Part shown: positions 3,700-6,688 of the stretch, one piece after another
Layout of the letters: every line of letters begins with the position of its first letter
How positions within the stretch are numbered: position 1 is the stretch's first letter
NCBI GenBank assembly: GCA_036847185.1
Contig: DAIUAM010000099.1
Location: 1 to 6,688, forward strand
Origin: UBA4738 sp002413305
GTDB taxonomy: Bacteria > Actinomycetota > UBA4738
DNA length: 6,688 bases
Direction: 5' to 3'
Program-made: the position numbers and the translations under genes
The notes under the pieces: model-generated
Database searches by the model: none
Seen by the model: the letters and a program-made list of their open reading frames with translations, nothing else
Told to the model about the DNA's origin: nothing

Positions 3700-5550
3700 T
3701 TACCCGATCGAGCCCACGGCTTCGGCCTGCTCCTTGAGCCGCCGCCTGGCACCCTCCAGCGCGATGAGCTGCGCGAACATGGCCTCGTAGTCGGCCGGGG
3801 TCTTCAATGGGTTCATGCGCTCCACTTGCTTGCGGAGCACGTCGGCCTGCCGCTTGAGAGCGAACTCCTCCAGTCGCAGCAGGTACCGCTCCGCGTAGTC
3901 GGCGGTCGGCTCGCCTTCCTCGGACTTGAGCGGCTCGACCGCGAGAGCGGCGAAGACCCGCCCCAGCGCTTCGCTCTTCGAGTGAGCCAGCGCGACCAGC
4001 GCCGAGGCGTGCTGCCCGTGGGGCTGTTCGACGATCAGCTCGAACGCCCTCCGGTGGGTGGGCTTGGCGAACCGTTCGGCGTCGGCCACGGTAAGCCGTG
4101 ACGCACACAGGTCGGGGGCCTGCACCAGGAGCTTCAAGACCTCCCACTCGACCTCCTCCTCGGGAGGGACCCGCGTGCGGCGGGCGCGGTCCGGCGCCTG
4201 CGATCCTCCGTTGCCGGTCCCGGCAAGCAGCTGTTCGAGCTGGAGCATCACGCTCATCTCCGGCTCGCCCACCTTGCCGGCCAGGACGCGGGCATACTCG
4301 TGGCGGCGGACCTGTTCCTTGAGGCCGGCCACGATCTGGAGTCCCGAACGGACGGCCCGGGCGCGTTCTTCGACGTCGGACAGGTCCCGACCCTTGAGGT
4401 TGCGGCCCAGCATGTACTCGACCAGGGGGACGGCGGCCCGGGTGAACCCCTCGAACGCCCGCCCGGCCTCCTCCCTGCCCCCGTTCGCCAGGACGAAGTC
4501 GGCGGGGTCCTGGCCTTCGGGCAGGACCAGGACGGCGATGTCGACCGGATAGTTCTCGTGGAACGCGAACGCCCGCTCGGCCGCCCTGGCGCCGGCCTCG
4601 TCGGAGTCGAACGAGAGGATCAGGTGGTCGGCGAACCGGGACAGGAGCCGGAGGTGCTCCTCGCCCAGTGCGGTCCCGCAGGTCGCGACGGCGCTCCGGA
4701 TCCCAGCCTGGTCCAGCGCGATCACGTCGGTGTAGCCCTCGACCATGAAGGCCCGGCCGGTAGCGGTGATGTCGGCCTTCGCACGGCCGAGGTTGTACAG
4801 CAGGGAGCCCTTGTGGTACACGGTGGTCTCTGGCGAGTTCAGGTACTTCGGCGCGTTCGCCGGCGCCTTGTCCCCGCCGAGCAGCCGTCCGCCGAACCCG
4901 ACCGCGTTCCCCGATACGTCGTGGATGGGGAACATGACCCGCCCCCGGAACCGGTCCCGCATGGCGCCCGCGGAGTCCTGCGCGACCAGGCCCGCTTCGA
5001 CCAAGAGCTCCGGCGAGTACGTCTTGCTCAGCCGCCGGAGCAGGTAGTCGGGATAGCCGGGCGCGTAGCCGATGCCGAACCGCTCGATGCTCTCCGCCCC
5101 GATGCCGCGCTCGTCCAGATACCGGCGGGCCTCGGTCGCCTCGCGACCGTCCAGGAGCATCCGTTGGTACAGGCCGGCGGCCTCGTCGAGAGCGCGGTGG
5201 ACGGCCTGACGGCGGCCGACCTCGCGCGTGCGGCCCTCGGTCTCACCTTCGTACCGGAGGGTGATCCCGGCCCGCTGGGCGAGCCGTTCGACCGCCTCCG
5301 GGAAGGAGAGGTTCTCGACCTTCTCGAGGAAACGGATGACGTCCCCGCCTTCGTGGCAGCCGAAACAGTGGTAGAGCTGCTTACTCGGACTGACGTGGAA
5401 GGAAGGGGTCTTCTCGGGATGGAATGGGCAGAGCCCGGTCATGGAGTCCCGGCCGGACTTCTTGAGCTGAAGGTGGCCCGAGATCACCGTGACGATGTCG
5501 GTCCGCTCCCGGACCGCAACCACGTCCTCTTGTCGGATGCTCCCTGCCAA
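3700..5550 (-). CDS. dnaG: DNA primase
   Basis: A 616-residue primase that makes RNA primers at the replication fork. The N-terminal CHC2 zinc finger has C41, H44, C62 and C65 (LCPFHPEKTPSFH, YHCFGCHEGGDVIRF). The core carries FRGRVMFPIHDVSGNAVGFGGR (201-222, in two runs) and the conserved APKYLNSPET (233-242). The TOPRIM fold has E271 in VEGYTDVIAL and D315 and D317 in SFDSDEAG, the metal-binding acids. A linker near 445-465 leads to the C-terminal helicase-binding region (about 465-616), which is less conserved, as usual. The start codon is TTG at 5550. GAGGGGAG (5563-5556) precedes it at five bases, MAGSIRQEDV matches the usual actinobacterial beginning, and there is no ATG or GTG alternative upstream. 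It lies 47 bp after dgt and 77 bp before rpoD, probably in one operon. Confidence 0.97.
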   Translation of the reverse strand: MAGSIRQEDVVAVRERTDIVTVISGHLQLKKSGRDSMTGLCPFHPEKTPSFHVSPSKQLYHCFGCHEGGDVIRFLEKVENLSFPEAVERLAQRAGITLRYEGETEGRTREVGRRQAVHRALDEAAGLYQRMLLDGREATEARRYLDERGIGAESIERFGIGYAPGYPDYLLRRLSKTYSPELLVEAGLVAQDSAGAMRDRFRGRVMFPIHDVSGNAVGFGGRLLGGDKAPANAPKYLNSPETTVYHKGSLLYNLGRAKADITATGRAFMVEGYTDVIALDQAGIRSAVATCGTALGEEHLRLLSRFADHLILSFDSDEAGARAAERAFAFHENYPVDIAVLVLPEGQDPADFVLANGGREEAGRAFEGFTRAAVPLVEYMLGRNLKGRDLSDVEERARAVRSGLQIVAGLKEQVRRHEYARVLAGKVGEPEMSVMLQLEQLLAGTGNGGSQAPDRARRTRVPPEEEVEWEVLKLLVQAPDLCASRLTVADAERFAKPTHRRAFELIVEQPHGQHASALVALAHSKSEALGRVFAALAVEPLKSEEGEPTADYAERYLLRLEEFALKRQADVLRKQVERMNPLKTPADYEAMFAQLIALEGARRRLKEQAEAVGSIG

Positions 5551-5596
5551 CCTCGCTCCCCTCGAGCCGCTCGCTGTGGGCCCCGCGCGTGCGGCC

Positions 5597-6610
5597 CTAG
5601 AGCAGCCACCCCTGGGGAAGGAAGAGTTGCTCGTACGTCCGGAGCGCGAACCGATCCGTCATCCCGGCGATGTAGTCGGCCACATGCGTGGCTGCGTCGC
5701 CCGGCGCACCGAGGTATTCGGCTGGGACCGCCTCCGGGTGTCCAAGGTAGTACGCGAAGAGGGACCTGACCAGCCCCACAGCCTTTTCCTGCTCCGCCCT
5801 GCCGTCCTCCCGGAGGTAGACCCGCTCGAAGAGGAAGGTCCGCAGGACGTCGAGCGCCTCCAGGAACGCATCGGACAGCCGGATCTCCGGCCCGTCGTGG
5901 CTGGTGTCGACCAGGTCGGCGACCAGACGGCTCAACCGTTCGCCGTGGGTCGCCCCCAGCGTGCCGATGGCGGCTTCCGGCAGATCACCCGGCGACAGGA
6001 TGCCTGCCCGGAGCGCGTCGTCGACGTCGTGATTGACGTACGCGATGCGGTCGGAGAAGCGGGCGATCTGGGCCTCCAGGGTGGACGGCAGGGGCATGGA
6101 CCACGTGTGGTTCACGATGCCGTCCCGAACCTCCCAGGTCAGGTTCAGGCCGCGCCCGTCGTTCTCGAGGTGGTCGACCACGCGGAGGCTCTGTTCGTTG
6201 TGCCGGAACGGCCGGGCGAGGAGTGGCGTCAGAGCTTCCTCGCCGAGATGGCCGAAAGGCGTGTGGCCGAGGTCGTGGCCGAGGGCGATCGCTTCGGCCA
6301 GATCCTCGTTCAGACGCAGAGCGCGGGCGGCCGTCCGGGCGATCTGGGCCACCTCCAGCGTGTGGGTCAGGCGAACCCGATAGTGGTCGCCCTCGGGCGA
6401 GATGAACACCTGCGTCTTGTGCTTGAGCCGGCGGAACGCCTTGGAGTGGACGATGCGGTCCCGGTCTCGTTGGAAAGCGGTGCGGATGGGATCGAGGTCC
6501 TCTTCGCGTTCGCGTCCCTTGGTCTGTGACGAGAGGGTCGCCCGCTGGCTGAGGGTCTGGAGCTCGATCTCCTCCGTGCGGAGCCGCACCGTCTGGCTGA
6601 ACCGTCCCAC
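5597..6610 (-). CDS. dgt: dGTPase-like deoxynucleoside triphosphate triphosphohydrolase (HD family)
   Basis: A 337-residue HD-domain enzyme that hydrolyses dNTPs to deoxynucleosides and triphosphate, acting on the nucleotide pool. The signature FQRDRDRIVHSKAFRRLKHK (46-65) and TQVFI lead to the HD metal site: H83 (RLTHTLEV), H112 and D113 (ALGHDLGHTPFGH), and D187 (FSDRIAYVNHDVDD). H116 and H121 fit the catalytic helper positions. RFRHNEQS-type residues occur at 135-141. The C-terminal DYIAGMTDRFALRTYEQLF (312-330) is also typical. Length fits the shorter type 2 dGTPase-like subfamily. The start is GTG at 6610, without a Shine-Dalgarno but with a -10-like box directly upstream. A second GTG lies at codon 8. 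It heads the dgt-dnaG-rpoD series, and dgt next to dnaG is a known actinobacterial arrangement. Confidence 0.95.
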   Translation of the reverse strand: MGRFSQTVRLRTEEIELQTLSQRATLSSQTKGREREEDLDPIRTAFQRDRDRIVHSKAFRRLKHKTQVFISPEGDHYRVRLTHTLEVAQIARTAARALRLNEDLAEAIALGHDLGHTPFGHLGEEALTPLLARPFRHNEQSLRVVDHLENDGRGLNLTWEVRDGIVNHTWSMPLPSTLEAQIARFSDRIAYVNHDVDDALRAGILSPGDLPEAAIGTLGATHGERLSRLVADLVDTSHDGPEIRLSDAFLEALDVLRTFLFERVYLREDGRAEQEKAVGLVRSLFAYYLGHPEAVPAEYLGAPGDAATHVADYIAGMTDRFALRTYEQLFLPQGWLL

Positions 6611-6619
6611 CTGGTGAGA

Positions 6620-6625
6620 AGGGTA
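6620..6625 (-). promoter_or_regulatory. -10 box that may drive a leaderless dgt-dnaG-rpoD transcript
   Basis: TACCCT on the minus strand (6625-6620) fits TANNNT and ends nine bases before the GTG at 6610, so transcription would begin at or within a few bases of the start codon. The absence of a Shine-Dalgarno ahead of that GTG agrees with leaderless translation. No good -35 is seen. Confidence 0.35.
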
Positions 6626-6652
6626 GCACCCGGGTACGACACGTCGGTCGGG

Positions 6653-6688
6653 CTACCTCCCGAGGAGCCGGTACGCGATGTAGGCGAA
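6653..6688 (-). CDS. 3' end of an unidentified upstream gene (partial)
   Basis: The minus strand from the window edge reads FAYIAYRLLGR and a TAG at 6655-6653. The aromatic, hydrophobic pattern ending in basic residues is a plausible C terminus, but eleven codons are too few to name a family. The gene would end 42 bp before dgt in the same direction, so it may belong to the same operon unless the promoter at 6620 is real. Confidence 0.35.
   Translation of the reverse strand, partial: FAYIAYRLLGR

Noticed and set aside
5579..5598. GGGCC/GGCCC hairpin in the dgt-dnaG gap, a possible attenuator
   Set aside because: The stem has only five base pairs and is followed by a mismatch, in very GC-rich DNA. 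There is no T-tract, and it overlaps the dgt stop codon.
4300..5769. Plus-strand open frame of 489 codons opposite dnaG
   Set aside because: It is antisense to an intact primase with all catalytic residues. Long antisense frames are expected from the third-position GC bias.
5489..6529. Plus-strand open frame of 346 codons opposite dgt
   Set aside because: Same reason: the minus-strand HD protein is complete and conserved, and this translation resembles no family.

Overview
The window is G+C-rich throughout, and its gene content points to a chromosomal housekeeping region of an actinobacterium (Actinomycetota). The evidence is the dGTPase-like HD protein, DnaG and primary sigma factor in a row; the small glycine-zipper protein with the GTRAGRERYEQI motif; tRNAs without an encoded CCA; and GTG and TTG start codons. 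No class or genus can be fixed from the sequence. The small protein and the tRNA-flanked lysin-like gene would also fit an uncultivated or deep-branching actinobacterial lineage.

Right part (about 2180-6688, minus strand). The 11-codon tail of an unidentified upstream gene (6653-6688) is followed by dgt (GTG start, possibly leaderless), dnaG (TTG start, 47 bp after dgt) and the primary sigma factor rpoD (77 bp after dnaG). This resembles the macromolecular-synthesis operon of enterobacteria (rpsU-dnaG-rpoD), with a dNTP triphosphohydrolase where rpsU would be. It joins nucleotide-pool control, replication priming and housekeeping transcription. A small membrane-anchored YtxH-like gene on the plus strand (1898-2179) converges on rpoD, with 4 bp between the two stop codons and a hairpin that may end both transcripts.

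Middle (about 415-1830). A tRNA-Asn and a tRNA with a CAT anticodon, both on the minus strand and each with a good -10 box, flank one gene. It encodes a DUF1906 (glycoside-hydrolase-like) plus LysM protein without a signal peptide. A tRNA 3'-end-like fragment with a broken T stem lies between this gene and the CAT tRNA. A second partial copy of the tRNA-Asn D arm lies upstream of tRNA-Asn. Together these suggest rearrangement or insertion inside a tRNA cluster.

Left end (1-414). There is no intact gene here. On the minus strand I read a fragment of the C-terminal part of a large actinobacterial regulator/ATPase family, then a well-formed start (Shine-Dalgarno plus about 16 codons) of a YCII/DGPF-family protein that loses family resemblance after about residue 16-18. 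On the plus strand there may be the last codons of another gene, ending at position 62. The stretch looks like a patchwork of gene remnants beside a tRNA.

I found no CRISPR array, transposase, toxin-antitoxin pair or recognisable new defence system. The most unusual parts are the remnant mosaic, the tRNA-flanked lysin-like gene with tRNA fragments around it, and a long spacer inside RpoD.
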